NCBI RefSeq assembly: GCF_002288385.1
Contig: NZ_CP016783.1
Coordinates: 1,240,001 to 1,304,000, forward strand
DNA length: 64,000 nt
Direction of reading: 5' to 3'
Origin: Candidatus Planktophila lacus
GTDB lineage: Bacteria > Actinomycetota > Actinomycetes > Nanopelagicales > Nanopelagicaceae
The notes below the pieces were generated by a model that was given only the letters and a program-made list of their open reading frames with translations, searched no databases and was not told the DNA's origin. The position numbers and the translations under genes are program-made. Positions 8,683 through 18,310 of this stretch are shown here, in pieces; position 1 is the first letter of the stretch, and each line of letters starts with the position of its first letter.

Positions 8683-8688
8683 TTGGTC

Positions 8689-10056
8689 ATGGCCAAGGTA
8701 GAGAAAGATCCATTCCGCTGTTCTGAATGCGGTTGGGGCTCCCAAAAATGGGTTGGTCGCTGCGGCGAATGTCAGGCTTGGGGCAGCGTTGAAGAACTTG
8801 CTGCACCGAAGAAACTCTCGCTTGTTCCCGGAAAAGTTACTCATGCTGCAACTCCAATTGGTGATGTCGATCTTTCATCTGCCCGCGCACGTGCAACGGG
8901 CGTCTCTGAATTAGATCGCGTACTCGGTGGCGGCCTTGTTCCAGGCGCTGCAATCTTGCTCGCCGGCGAACCCGGCGTTGGTAAATCAACACTTCTGCTT
9001 TCAGTTGCTGCACAAACTGCGTCTAAAGGAATTCCTGCGCTCTACATCAGCGGCGAAGAGTCTGCATCCCAAGTTCGCTTACGTGCCGAACGCATTAATG
9101 CAGTTGATCCCAAATTATTTTTAGCATCCGAAACCGATCTCGGCGCAGTTATCGCACACATTGATTCAGTTAAGCCTGAGCTATTAATTATTGATAGCGT
9201 GCAGACCATTGGTTCTGCGGCAGCAGATGGCTCACCTGGTGGTGTAACGCAAGTACGCGAAGTTGCCGGCGCACTTATCCGAATCTGTAAAGATCGTGAC
9301 ATCACGTTGTTGTTAGTTGGACATGTTACAAAAGATGGCTCAATTGCCGGTCCTCGTCTGCTCGAACATATCGTCGACGTTGTACTGCAATTCGAAGGCG
9401 AGCGTCACTCTCGTCTGCGCTTAATCCGCGCAATTAAAAATCGTTTTGGTGCATCCGATGAAGTCGGTTGCTTCGACCTGAGTGACACCGGAATCGAGAG
9501 CGTTCTTGATCCAACTGGTTTATTTACTTCACGCCATGCCGAGCCAGTGCCAGGTACCTGCGTAACAGTTACCCTCGAAGGTCGCCGCCCGTTATTGGCC
9601 GAAATTCAAGCGCTGGTAAGCCAAGGTCGCGAAAATGATTTCGGAAATTCACGTCGCGTTACCAGCGGACTCGACTCTGCTCGCACCGCAATGACTCTGG
9701 CTGTTCTCGAACTTCGTGCAGCCGTACGTGTTGGTGGTCGCGATGTTTACGCCGCAACAGTTGGCGGAATGAAGATGTCTGAACCCGCTGCTGATTTAGC
9801 GCTTGCTCTTGCCGTTGCATCTGCCGCAAAGGCTTTAGCGCTACCCGCAGATTTGGTTGCAATCGGTGAAGTCGGTCTTGCTGGAGAAATACGTAAAGTC
9901 AGTGGTGTCTCTCGTCGCTTAGCCGAGGCATATCGTCTTGGATTTAAACGAGCTCTTGTTCCTGCAGGCAGTGATGTAAAGATCGATGGCATGGAGATTG
10001 TTGAAGTATCTAGACTTGATCAGGCGCTACAACGAGTGAAGATAACTGGTGACTAA
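8689..10056 (+). CDS. radA: DNA repair protein RadA
   Basis: 455 residues. A RecA-like ATPase that promotes branch migration during recombinational repair. It begins with the C4 zinc finger (CSEC...CGEC) followed by a linker, then Walker A GEPGVGKST, the RadA-specific KNRFG motif (IKNRFGASDEVG), and a C-terminal Lon-protease-like domain lacking protease function (VGGMKMSEPAADLALALAVASA). Its length is typical. The start is the ATG six nt downstream of a TANNNT hexamer. The stop TAA overlaps the ATG of the DUF305 gene by one base (TAATG), indicating translational coupling. Confidence 0.96.
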   Translation: MAKVEKDPFRCSECGWGSQKWVGRCGECQAWGSVEELAAPKKLSLVPGKVTHAATPIGDVDLSSARARATGVSELDRVLGGGLVPGAAILLAGEPGVGKSTLLLSVAAQTASKGIPALYISGEESASQVRLRAERINAVDPKLFLASETDLGAVIAHIDSVKPELLIIDSVQTIGSAAADGSPGGVTQVREVAGALIRICKDRDITLLLVGHVTKDGSIAGPRLLEHIVDVVLQFEGERHSRLRLIRAIKNRFGASDEVGCFDLSDTGIESVLDPTGLFTSRHAEPVPGTCVTVTLEGRRPLLAEIQALVSQGRENDFGNSRRVTSGLDSARTAMTLAVLELRAAVRVGGRDVYAATVGGMKMSEPAADLALALAVASAAKALALPADLVAIGEVGLAGEIRKVSGVSRRLAEAYRLGFKRALVPAGSDVKIDGMEIVEVSRLDQALQRVKITGD

Positions 10057-10661
10057 TGAAAAATAACCGCTTAGTAACTACTCTTCTTGCAATCATTGCA
10101 GTGCTACTTGCCGCCATCCTTGCAGCAGTCGTCTTAAGAGATGGCAATTCGATGGAAGAAACCATGGGCCATGACATGGGAAGCCATTCGTCGACAAGTT
10201 CCAATTCATCAAGCACCGGATTCACCGGTGCAGACACCATGTTCTTGCAGATGATGATTCCTCACCACCAACAAGCGATAGATATTTCAGAGCTAGCGCT
10301 GCAGAAATCTCAAAATTCAGAGTTATTAAGCCTTGCAAAAATAATTATCCGCGACCAGAAATCAGAGATTGCCCAGATGAAGTCATGGCTAGATCAAGCA
10401 GGATCTTCTGAGCATATGGGGCACTCCATGGAAGGCATGGGCGGGATGTTAAACGATGAAGATCTAGCCGCCCTAGATAAAGCGATCGGAAAGAACTTCG
10501 ACACCCTTTGGTTAAAGGGCATGATCGAACATCATGATGGAGCAATCCATATGTCAGAGATGATCAGGGATGCTAGTAATTTAGAGATAAAGGCCTTCGG
10601 AGAAAAGATTGTGAAGGATCAATCAGCCCAGATTACGCAGATGAAGAAAATGCTGGCATGA
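10056..10661 (+). CDS. DUF305 family protein, membrane-anchored
   Basis: 201 residues. One N-terminal hydrophobic segment (LLAIIAVLLAAILAAVVL) acts as an anchor or signal, so the rest is likely outside the membrane. A Met/His/Ser-rich linker (MGHDMGSHSS) precedes two copies of the DUF305 helical unit: MMIPHHQQAIDISELAL and MIEHHDGAIHMSEM, each with a His-His pair. The family is ferritin-like and often linked to copper, which fits the Met/His content, but metal identity is inferred. It overlaps radA by 1 nt and the oxidase gene by 4 nt. Confidence 0.85.
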   Translation: MKNNRLVTTLLAIIAVLLAAILAAVVLRDGNSMEETMGHDMGSHSSTSSNSSSTGFTGADTMFLQMMIPHHQQAIDISELALQKSQNSELLSLAKIIIRDQKSEIAQMKSWLDQAGSSEHMGHSMEGMGGMLNDEDLAALDKAIGKNFDTLWLKGMIEHHDGAIHMSEMIRDASNLEIKAFGEKIVKDQSAQITQMKKMLA

Positions 10662-12007
10662 GCCAACTCGTAGCGCTAGCCGCAGCGCTTGGACCAGATG
10701 CCACACTGATCTCCGATTCCGATATCACTACTTCTTATTCACGTGATCACGCACCGTTTGCCGTTAGCGCTCCACCTTTTGCAGTTTTACTTGCTAAGAA
10801 CGCACAAGAAATTTCTAAAGCTTTAATTTTTGCCAACGAACACAAGATCCCCGTTGTTACACGTGGCGCCGGAAGTGGTCTATCAGGAGGCGCAAACTCA
10901 GATGCGCAAAGCTTAGTTATCTCTCTTGAAAAGATGAACCAGATACTTAGCCTTGATGCAGCGAATCAAATTGCACGTGTGCAAGCAGGTGTAATCAATA
11001 TTGATCTAGATACTGCCGCTAAAGAACATGGTATGGCCTATCTGCCTGATCCAGCAAGCCGCGAATGGTCAACCCTTGGTGGAAATGCTGCAACCAACGC
11101 TGGCGGAATGTGCTGCGTTAAGTACGGTGTCACCTCAGCTCATGTGCGTGCGCTGCAAGTTGTCTTAGCAACTGGCGAAATCATTGAACTAGGTAGTGCA
11201 ACTAAGAAATCTGTTACAACTTATGACTTAGTCCATCTCTTTGTAGGCTCTGAAGGAACGCTCGGAATCATTACCGAGTTAACTCTTAACTTAGAAATAC
11301 GCCCGGCTCCCCCAGCAACGCTAATTGCAACTTTCCCCAGCGTTACTAACGCTGCAGCCGCTGCAGCGGCGCTACTTAAATATCGTCCCTCAATGCTCGA
11401 AATAGTTGATCAAACAACTTTAAAGGCTGTCCAAGCTTGGCACCCGCTTGGCTTTGAAGTAGCCGGCAGTGTTCTGTTGATGCAGCTAGATGAAAATCAT
11501 TCACTCTGCGAAGCAGCGCTAGAGACTTGTAAAGAATTCGATCTAATCGATGGCGTTTACTCAGATGATCCAGCCGATGCCGCTGATTTAATTCGCGTGC
11601 GAAAGTTGGCCTACCCCGCGCTAGAACGCATGGGTGCAACTTTGCTTGATGATGTTGCACTGCCGATTACCAAGATTGCCGAGTTTGTTGAAAAGGTTGA
11701 AGCGCTAAGTCGCGAGACCAATTTGGTTATCGGAATCTTCGGTCATGCAGGAGACGGAAATATGCACCCAACAATTGTTCACGATCACGGAGATACAGCA
11801 GCCGCCGATCGCGCTAAGCAAGCCTTTGCGCGGATCGTTGAAATCGCTCAATCACTAGGCGGAACGGCAAGTGGCGAACACGGAATTGGTTCGATTAAGC
11901 AAGGCTTTGTGGCAAATGAAATATCGCCAAAAGTTGCAGCGCTACAGCGAGAAGTTAAGAAAACCTTTGACCCAAACGGGATATTAAATCCCGGTAAGAA
12001 GATTTAA
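10658..12007 (+). CDS. FAD-linked 2-hydroxyacid oxidase/dehydrogenase, GlcD-like
   Basis: 449 residues. Flavoenzyme of the glycolate oxidase GlcD / D-lactate dehydrogenase group. The FAD-binding type 4 domain is visible as VVTRGAGSGLSGGAN and LGGNAATNAGGMCCVKYG. The C-terminal cap domain contains FGHAGDGNMHPT and SGEHGIGSIK, with the family's usual ending DPNGILNPGKKI. The exact hydroxyacid (glycolate, D-lactate, 2-hydroxyglutarate) cannot be read from sequence. It is the third gene of a coupled radA-DUF305 unit (ATGA overlap) and converges on clpC, with a hairpin in the 12-bp gap. Confidence 0.88.
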   Translation: MSQLVALAAALGPDATLISDSDITTSYSRDHAPFAVSAPPFAVLLAKNAQEISKALIFANEHKIPVVTRGAGSGLSGGANSDAQSLVISLEKMNQILSLDAANQIARVQAGVINIDLDTAAKEHGMAYLPDPASREWSTLGGNAATNAGGMCCVKYGVTSAHVRALQVVLATGEIIELGSATKKSVTTYDLVHLFVGSEGTLGIITELTLNLEIRPAPPATLIATFPSVTNAAAAAAALLKYRPSMLEIVDQTTLKAVQAWHPLGFEVAGSVLLMQLDENHSLCEAALETCKEFDLIDGVYSDDPADAADLIRVRKLAYPALERMGATLLDDVALPITKIAEFVEKVEALSRETNLVIGIFGHAGDGNMHPTIVHDHGDTAAADRAKQAFARIVEIAQSLGGTASGEHGIGSIKQGFVANEISPKVAALQREVKKTFDPNGILNPGKKI

Positions 12008-12010
12008 ATA

Positions 12011-12027
12011 CCAAATATTTTATTTGG
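12011..12027. terminator. Hairpin between convergent glcD-like gene and clpC
   Basis: CCAAATA and TATTTGG form a perfect 7-bp stem with a TTT loop. It spans the only gap between the two convergent genes and includes the clpC stop codon. No long T-run follows on either strand, so termination strength is uncertain; it could serve both directions. Confidence 0.4.
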
Positions 12028-14518
12028 CAGCTTCAGCTAGATCTTCTGGTGAATCAGGCAAGGTTGCCTTTGGTGATCCAGCAAAAGTGAACTTGGCTTC
12101 AGCATCGACGCCTTCAACATCTACAACGATGATCTCGCCGGCCTTGAGTTCGCCAAAGAGAATTCGCTCTGAAAGTGAATCTTCGATCTCGCGCTGAATA
12201 ACGCGACGCAGTGGACGCGCACCAAGAAGTGGATCGTAACCACGAGCAGCAAGGAGATCCTTAGCTGCTTGAGTAAGTTCGATACCCATATCTTTTGCCT
12301 TCAAGCGATCATCAAGGTTTGCGATCATGAGATCAACGATTTGAATAATCTGATCCTTCGTCAACTGGTGGAAGACGATTACATCATCGATACGGTTTAA
12401 GAACTCAGGGCGGAAGTGGTTCTTGAGTTCATCTTGAACCTTGCCCTTCATGCGATCGTAATTTGTTAGATCGTCATCAATGTTGGCAAAACCAAGTCCG
12501 AGGCTCTTAGAGATATCGCGAGTACCAAGGTTGGTAGTCATGATGATTACAGTGTTCTTAAAGTCAACGGTGCGACCTTGTGAATCAGTTAGTCGACCAT
12601 CTTCAAGTACTTGAAGCAGTGAGTTGAAGATATCTGGGTGAGCCTTTTCGATTTCATCGAAGAGAACTACTGAGAATGGGCGACGGCGAACCTTTTCAGT
12701 TAGCTGTCCACCTTCGTCATAACCGACATATCCTGGAGGTGCACCAAATAGTCGTGAGGCTGTGTGGCGCTCAGAGTATTCAGACATATCGAGTTGGATA
12801 AGTGCGGTCTCATCACCAAATAAGAATGAGGCAAGAGTGCGAGAAAGTTCGGTCTTACCAACACCTGAAGGACCGGCGAAGATAAATGAACCACCAGGGC
12901 GCTTTGGATCTTTCAAGCCAGCGCGAGTACGGCGGATTGCTTGTGACAACGCCTTGATCGCTTGATCTTGTCCAATAACGCGACGGTGTAGTTCATCTTC
13001 CATGCGAAGCAGACGTGCAGTCTCTTCTTCAGTTAACTTAAATACTGGGATACCAGTTGAGGCAGAGAGAACTTGTGCAATTAACTCTTCATCAACTTCG
13101 GTGACCTTATCGAGGTCAGTTGCCTTCCAATTCTTTTCAGCCTCTGCCTTTTCAGCGATAAGCGTCTTTTCCTTATCGCGAAGTGCGGCAGCACCTTCAA
13201 AGTCTTGGCCATCGATTGCAGATTCTTTCGCCTTACGAGCCTCGGCGATCTTGTCATCGAATTCGCGGAGTTCAGCAGGTGCGGTCATGCGCTTAATGCG
13301 CAGACGTGAACCGGCTTCATCAATTAGATCGATCGCTTTATCTGGCAAGAAGCGATCTGAAATGTAGCGATCTGCCATATTTGCAGCAGCCGCTAGTGCG
13401 CCATCAGTGATTGATACGCGGTGGTGGGTTTCGTAACGATCGCGAAGTCCCTTAAGAATTTCAATGGTGTGAGCAACTGATGGCTCTTTAACTTGAATTG
13501 GTTGGAAGCGACGTTCTAGCGCAGCATCTTTCTCAACATGCTTGCGGTATTCATCGAGAGTTGTTGCACCAATTGTCTGGAGCTCACCGCGAGCAAGCAT
13601 CGGCTTCAAGATGCTGGCAGCATCGATCGCACCTTCTGCAGCGCCTGCGCCAACAAGTGTGTGAATTTCATCGATAAACAAAATAATGTCGCCGCGAGTT
13701 TTGATCTCTTTTAGAACTTTCTTTAGGCGCTCTTCGAAGTCACCGCGGTAGCGGCTACCGGCGACAAGTGCACCGAGATCTAGCGAGTAAAGCTGCTTAT
13801 CTTTAAGAGTTTCTGGAACATCGTTCTTGTAAATTGCTTGCGCAAGACCTTCAACGACTGCTGTCTTTCCAACGCCTGGTTCGCCGATTAGCACTGGGTT
13901 ATTTTTGGTACGGCGTGAAAGAACCTGCATAACGCGTTCGATTTCGGTTTCGCGACCGATAACTGGATCAAGCTTTCCTTCGCGCGCTGCCTGTGTGAGG
14001 TTGCGACCGAATTGATCGAGAACAAGTGAAGTAGATGGTGTGCCTTCTGCAGGACCGCCAGATGTTGCAGCTTCTTTTCCTTGGTAACCGGAAAGCAGTT
14101 GAATAACTTGTTGACGTACGCGATTTAAATCAGCGCCAAGTTTTACAAGAACTTGTGCAGCAACGCCTTCGCCTTCGCGAATTAGGCCTAGCAAAATATG
14201 TTCTGTACCGATGTAGTTGTGGCCGAGTTGCAACGCTTCGCGAAGTGAGAGTTCTAGAACTTTCTTAGCGCGAGGTGTAAATGGAATATGACCGCTAGGT
14301 GCTTGCTGACCTTGGCCGATGATTTCTTCAACTTGTGCGCGAACGCCTTCAAGTGAGATGCCTAGAGCTTCGAGGCCCTTTGCGGCGACGCCTTCACCTT
14401 CGTGGATGAGGCCAAGGAGAATGTGTTCTGTGCCGATGTAGTTGTGATTGAGCATGCGTGCTTCTTCTTGAGCCAAGACAACAACGCGTCGGGCTCGATC
14501 GGTAAAGCGCTCAAACAT
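12020..14518 (-). CDS. clpC: ATP-dependent Clp protease ATPase subunit ClpC
   Basis: 832 residues. Hsp100 unfoldase that feeds substrates to ClpP. Two N-terminal Clp repeats (each with the [14 protein letters not shown] signature) occupy residues 1-145. The first AAA module carries GEPGVGKT and the second [12 protein letters not shown]-like middle segment ([15 protein letters not shown]) marks ClpC rather than ClpB. The start is ATG 14518 ([13 protein letters not shown], the usual family N-terminus) with GAAGGAG just upstream, preferred over an in-frame TTG at 14524. It is the last gene of the minus-strand block, 150 bp after argA. Confidence 0.97.
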   Translation of the reverse strand: MFERFTDRARRVVVLAQEEARMLNHNYIGTEHILLGLIHEGEGVAAKGLEALGISLEGVRAQVEEIIGQGQQAPSGHIPFTPRAKKVLELSLREALQLGHNYIGTEHILLGLIREGEGVAAQVLVKLGADLNRVRQQVIQLLSGYQGKEAATSGGPAEGTPSTSLVLDQFGRNLTQAAREGKLDPVIGRETEIERVMQVLSRRTKNNPVLIGEPGVGKTAVVEGLAQAIYKNDVPETLKDKQLYSLDLGALVAGSRYRGDFEERLKKVLKEIKTRGDIILFIDEIHTLVGAGAAEGAIDAASILKPMLARGELQTIGATTLDEYRKHVEKDAALERRFQPIQVKEPSVAHTIEILKGLRDRYETHHRVSITDGALAAAANMADRYISDRFLPDKAIDLIDEAGSRLRIKRMTAPAELREFDDKIAEARKAKESAIDGQDFEGAAALRDKEKTLIAEKAEAEKNWKATDLDKVTEVDEELIAQVLSASTGIPVFKLTEEETARLLRMEDELHRRVIGQDQAIKALSQAIRRTRAGLKDPKRPGGSFIFAGPSGVGKTELSRTLASFLFGDETALIQLDMSEYSERHTASRLFGAPPGYVGYDEGGQLTEKVRRRPFSVVLFDEIEKAHPDIFNSLLQVLEDGRLTDSQGRTVDFKNTVIIMTTNLGTRDISKSLGLGFANIDDDLTNYDRMKGKVQDELKNHFRPEFLNRIDDVIVFHQLTKDQIIQIVDLMIANLDDRLKAKDMGIELTQAAKDLLAARGYDPLLGARPLRRVIQREIEDSLSERILFGELKAGEIIVVDVEGVDAEAKFTFAGSPKATLPDSPEDLAEAAK

Positions 14519-14669
14519 GGGCAAGGCTCCTTCTTTTCGTTTCTAACTTGTAACTACCTATATATGGCAAGCCTATAACCCAACGCAGGGAAGGCGCGAG
14601 GTGGATGGCTTGTACCCCTTAGAACCCCAGATTTAGCGGGGATATTCCCTATTAGGCCTATTTGTGGGG

Positions 14670-15164
14670 CTAAAGAGTCAGGAGCATGCGGGTGTTGCCA
14701 AGGGTATTTGGCTTTGCCGCTTCGAGATCCAAGAACTCAGCCACACCGGCATCGTACGAACGAAGGAGTTCTTGATAAACATCTGGCGCAACGGGCGTTC
14801 CTTCAATTTCAACAAAGCCGTGGCGACCAAAGAATTCAGTTTGAAAGGTTAGGCAGAAAATTCTTTCAACTCCAACAATGCGGGCGCGTTCGATAATATT
14901 TTCGAGAAGTTGGTGACCTATTCCTTTTTTGTGAAAGTCTTTATCGACAGCAACTGTGCGAACTTCGGCTAAGTCATCCCACAACACGTGGAGTGCACCG
15001 CAACCGATAACTTTTCCATCAACTTCAGCAACGGTGAATTCCTGAACACTTTCATACAAAGTCACTGTCTCTTTGGATAGCATCTGACCGGGAGCTGCAT
15101 AAGAATCTACTAACTGGCGAATTGCTTTTACATCTTTGGTGCGCGCCGGACGAATATTTACCAT
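14670..15164 (-). CDS. argA: Amino-acid N-acetyltransferase (short actinobacterial N-acetylglutamate synthase)
   Basis: 164 residues, a single GNAT domain. It starts with NIRPARTKDVKAIRQLVDSYA, and the acetyl-CoA site reads VRTVAVDKDFHKKGIGHQLLENII. The C-terminal FCLTFQTEFFGRHGFVEIEG pattern matches the stand-alone N-acetylglutamate synthases of actinobacteria (Mycobacterium Rv2747 type), which catalyse the first committed step of arginine synthesis. It lies 14 nt downstream of lysS without a strong ribosome binding site, so it is probably co-transcribed. The position between lysS and clpC is often held by an lsr2-type gene in other actinobacteria; none is present here. Confidence 0.82.
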   Translation of the reverse strand: MVNIRPARTKDVKAIRQLVDSYAAPGQMLSKETVTLYESVQEFTVAEVDGKVIGCGALHVLWDDLAEVRTVAVDKDFHKKGIGHQLLENIIERARIVGVERIFCLTFQTEFFGRHGFVEIEGTPVAPDVYQELLRSYDAGVAEFLDLEAAKPNTLGNTRMLLTL

Positions 15165-15178
15165 GAGAAAACTTTGCG

Positions 15179-16687
15179 TTATTCGATTTCTGGCTTAACG
15201 AGTGGGAAGAGAATTGTTTCGCGAATACCAAGACCAGTAAGTGCCATGAGCAATCGATCAACGCCCATTCCCATTCCACCCATTGGTGGCATTGCAAATT
15301 CCATCGCGCGCAAGAAATCTTCATCAACTTGCATCGCTTCTAAATCACCCTTGGCACCGAGCGTTGCTTGTTCTACTAAACGCTCGCGCTGAATAACTGG
15401 ATCAATTAACTCGGAATAGCCAGTTGCTAGTTCAAAGCCATCGACGTAGAGATCCCACTTTTCAGCAACTCCTGGAATTTCGCGATGTGCACGAACGAGT
15501 GGTGATGTATCAACTGGGAATCCCATAACAAATGTAGGCTCAATTAACTGATCTTTTGCCACGTGCTCAAAGATCTCTTCAGCTAACTTGCCGGTGATCC
15601 ACTTCGGATCGATCTTCATACCGAGCTTGGTTGCAATCTTCCTTAGATCATCAATCGGGGTAAGCGCCGTAACGGTCTCGCCAACGCCTGTTGAAATAGC
15701 GTCATAGAGCGAAATCTCTTTCCACTTTCCGCCGAGGTCCGCTTGGCGACCATCGTGATGAGTAACAGTGTGCGAACCGGCAACTGCCATCGCAGCGTTC
15801 TGAACAAGTGAACGAGTTAAATCCGCGATTGAACGCCAATCGCCATATGCCTGATAGCTCTCGATCATCGCAAACTCTGGTGAGTGTGATGAATCAGCGC
15901 CTTCATTGCGGAAGTTACGGTTGATTTCAAATACGCGTTCAATTCCGCCGACAACACAACGCTTTAAGAAAAGTTCAGGTGCGATACGCAGGAAGAGATC
16001 CATATCGTAAGCATTTGAGAAAGATTTAAAGGGGCGGGCTGCTGCGCCACCGTGCATTACCTGCAACATTGGTGTTTCAACTTCGATGAAATTCTCGTTA
16101 TGGAAAGTCTCGCGCAGTGAACGCATTACCGCCGGGCGCAGGCGCGCATTAGAGCGCGCTTCTGGGCGAACAATTAGATCTACGTAACGCATGCGCACAC
16201 GCGTTTCCTCAGACATTGGCTTGTGATCATTAGGCAACGGACGAAGTGACTTTGCTGCAATTGCGTATGAGTTTGCCAAGATAGAAAGTTCGCCGCGCTT
16301 AGAAGTGATGATTTCGCCAGTAACGCTGACAATATCTCCAAGATCGATATCGCTCTTCCAGGAATCTAAAACTTCTTGACCGACTTTATCTAGAGAAAGC
16401 ATCGCTTGAAGTTCAGTGCCATCGCCTTCGCGCAGAGTTGCAAAACAGAGCTTGCCGGTATCGCGCTTGAAAATTACGCGACCAGTAAGGCTTTGAATAT
16501 CTCCGGTGGCTTTATCTATTTCGAGATCAGCGTACTTAGCGCGGATATCGGCGAGTGAAGATGTGCGAGCAACGGCAACTGGGTAAGGCTCAACGCCACG
16601 TTCGATTAGGCCAGCGCGCTTTTCGCGACGGATGCGCAGTTGTTCTGGCAGATCGTCTTCGATTGGCGCTTGTGGTTCGTTACTCAT
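15179..16687 (-). CDS. lysS: Lysyl-tRNA synthetase, class II
   Basis: 502 residues. It charges tRNA-Lys (a tRNA-Lys gene is in this window at 42011-42083). The N-terminal OB-fold anticodon domain ([19 protein letters not shown]) precedes the class II catalytic core. Motif 2 is [22 protein letters not shown], and motif 3 is seen as [15 protein letters not shown] close to the C-terminus. Its length is normal. ATG at 16687 with a TAGACT hexamer 9 nt upstream suggests its own promoter and a very short leader. argA follows at 14 nt. Confidence 0.97.
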   Translation of the reverse strand: MSNEPQAPIEDDLPEQLRIRREKRAGLIERGVEPYPVAVARTSSLADIRAKYADLEIDKATGDIQSLTGRVIFKRDTGKLCFATLREGDGTELQAMLSLDKVGQEVLDSWKSDIDLGDIVSVTGEIITSKRGELSILANSYAIAAKSLRPLPNDHKPMSEETRVRMRYVDLIVRPEARSNARLRPAVMRSLRETFHNENFIEVETPMLQVMHGGAAARPFKSFSNAYDMDLFLRIAPELFLKRCVVGGIERVFEINRNFRNEGADSSHSPEFAMIESYQAYGDWRSIADLTRSLVQNAAMAVAGSHTVTHHDGRQADLGGKWKEISLYDAISTGVGETVTALTPIDDLRKIATKLGMKIDPKWITGKLAEEIFEHVAKDQLIEPTFVMGFPVDTSPLVRAHREIPGVAEKWDLYVDGFELATGYSELIDPVIQRERLVEQATLGAKGDLEAMQVDEDFLRAMEFAMPPMGGMGMGVDRLLMALTGLGIRETILFPLVKPEIE

Positions 16688-16706
16688 AATGACGAGAGTC
16701 TACCTA

Positions 16707-17471
16707 TTAGATATTTCGCTCGTGGATCAGGCGCAGGCCAATTAGCGTGAGATCAGGCTCATGCTCATCAATAGTTTCGGCAACGCCAATAATTAACGGG
16801 GCTAGGCCGCCAGTTGCAATAACGGTTGGTGCTTGGTCATAACTCTGCGCTAATTCGGCAGTAATGCGATCGACCAAACCATCTACCTGGCCAGCAAATC
16901 CAAAGATCGTTCCCGATTGCAAAGCTTCAACGGTGTTCTTACCAATAACGCTCTTCGGACGAATCAACTCAACTTTACGCAATTGAGCTGCGCGCGCGGC
17001 AAGTGCATCAACTGAAATTTCAATTCCGGGTGCAAGTGCGCCACCAAGGAATTCACCCTTTGGTGAAACAACGTCGAGATTTGTAGAAGTTCCGAAATCA
17101 ACCACGATTGCTGGGCCACCATAGAGAACATGGGCCGCCAAGGTATTAACGATTCGGTCTGCGCCAATTTCTTTTGGATTATCAACTAATAAAGGAACAC
17201 CAGTCTTGGTGCCAGGTTCAACAATGGTTGTTGGAATCTTAGAAAAGTAAGAGGCGATCATGGTGCGAAGTTCGCGCAACGTCGCTGGAACAGTTGAACA
17301 GATTGAAAGTCCAGTGACTTCATAATCTGCAACTAGCGCGTTGAACTGCAGCCAGAGTTCATCGGCGGTTGTGCGTGGGTCGGTCTTTACGCGCCAAGAG
17401 CGCACAAGTTCTTCGCCATCGAAGATTCCGAGAACCGTATTGGTATTTCCGACATCAACTGTTAACAACAT
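16707..17471 (-). CDS. coaX: Type III pantothenate kinase
   Basis: 254 residues. Phosphorylates pantothenate, the first step of CoA synthesis. ASKHA-fold motifs: DVGNTNTVLGIF at the N-terminus (phosphate 1), GADRIVNTLAAH, VDFGTSTNLDVV (phosphate 2), LGGALAPGIEIS, and a late VIATGGLAPLI. It pairs functionally with panC three genes upstream. It lies 2 bp downstream of nadC and so belongs to the same transcript. Confidence 0.95.
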   Translation of the reverse strand: MLLTVDVGNTNTVLGIFDGEELVRSWRVKTDPRTTADELWLQFNALVADYEVTGLSICSTVPATLRELRTMIASYFSKIPTTIVEPGTKTGVPLLVDNPKEIGADRIVNTLAAHVLYGGPAIVVDFGTSTNLDVVSPKGEFLGGALAPGIEISVDALAARAAQLRKVELIRPKSVIGKNTVEALQSGTIFGFAGQVDGLVDRITAELAQSYDQAPTVIATGGLAPLIIGVAETIDEHEPDLTLIGLRLIHERNI

Positions 17472-17473
17472 AA

Positions 17474-18310
17474 CTACTCCGCTCTCAGATCTAGACCGAT
17501 ATCAAATACTGGCGCTGAATGTGTAAGGGCACCGATAGCGATGTAATCAACGCCGCTTTCGGCATAGGCACGCGTGTTCTCTAGAGAAATTCCACCTGAT
17601 GCTTCGAGTTTGCAAGCACCGTTAACAATTGCAACTGCTTCAGCGCATTGTGCGGGGCTCATATTGTCGAGCAGAACTAGGTCGGGCTTCTGCGATAAAA
17701 CTTCACGCAATTGATCGAGCGTATCTACTTCGATTTCAATCTCTGAATCTGGGTATAAAGCGCGCACTTTGGCAAAGGCTTCTACTACGCCACCAGCTGC
17801 GGCAATGTGATTATCTTTAATCAGCGCTGCATCGCTTAAGTTCATGCGATGGTTTGTACCGCCACCCATGCGCACGGCATATTTCTCAAGCACCCGCATA
17901 CCCGGAGTTGTTTTGCGAGTATCGCGAACCTGGCATTTGGTACCAGCAACTTCTTTAGTCCAAGCGCTTGTTAAAGTTGCTACTCCGCTTAACTGGCTAA
18001 AGAAGTTAAGCGCGGTGCGCTCGGCCAATAAAATTGCCCGAGTATTTCCAGAAACGCTGAGCAAAATATCTCCAGCGCTTACCTGATCACCATCGTTCTT
18101 TACTCGCTTAATTTCAGTTATGCCGACCTCACGTAATACCGCTTCGGCAACTTCTATTCCAGCGATTACTCCGCTCTTGCGCGCAGTGAAATCAGCCTTG
18201 GCGGTTGCCTTTGCGTCAATGGTGGCAACGGAAGTTATATCTTCGCCACCGGCAAGATCTTCAGCCAGGGCTGATTTAATCAAATCAAAATCAGATTTAG
18301 AAAGTGTCAT
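17474..18310 (-). CDS. nadC: Quinolinate phosphoribosyltransferase (carboxylating)
   Basis: 278 residues. Converts quinolinate and PRPP to nicotinate mononucleotide. Signature pieces: EDLAGGEDITS, LAERTALNFFSQLSGVAT, CQVRDTRKTTPGMRVLEKYAVRMGGG (split here by key residues DTRKT, R, GG), LSDAALIKDNH, and LEASGGI with ALTHSAP near the end. Its start overlaps the nadB stop by 4 nt. Note that nadA is not in the window, although the usual order is nadA-nadB-nadC. Confidence 0.96.
   Translation of the reverse strand: MTLSKSDFDLIKSALAEDLAGGEDITSVATIDAKATAKADFTARKSGVIAGIEVAEAVLREVGITEIKRVKNDGDQVSAGDILLSVSGNTRAILLAERTALNFFSQLSGVATLTSAWTKEVAGTKCQVRDTRKTTPGMRVLEKYAVRMGGGTNHRMNLSDAALIKDNHIAAAGGVVEAFAKVRALYPDSEIEIEVDTLDQLREVLSQKPDLVLLDNMSPAQCAEAVAIVNGACKLEASGGISLENTRAYAESGVDYIAIGALTHSAPVFDIGLDLRAE

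Noticed and set aside
14525-14669. Possible heat-shock or ClgR-type operator upstream of clpC.
   Set aside because: I looked for inverted repeats of known types (HrcA, HspR, CtsR, ClgR) and found none convincing; only TAGGCCTA and a 4-bp CCCC/GGGG stem are visible.
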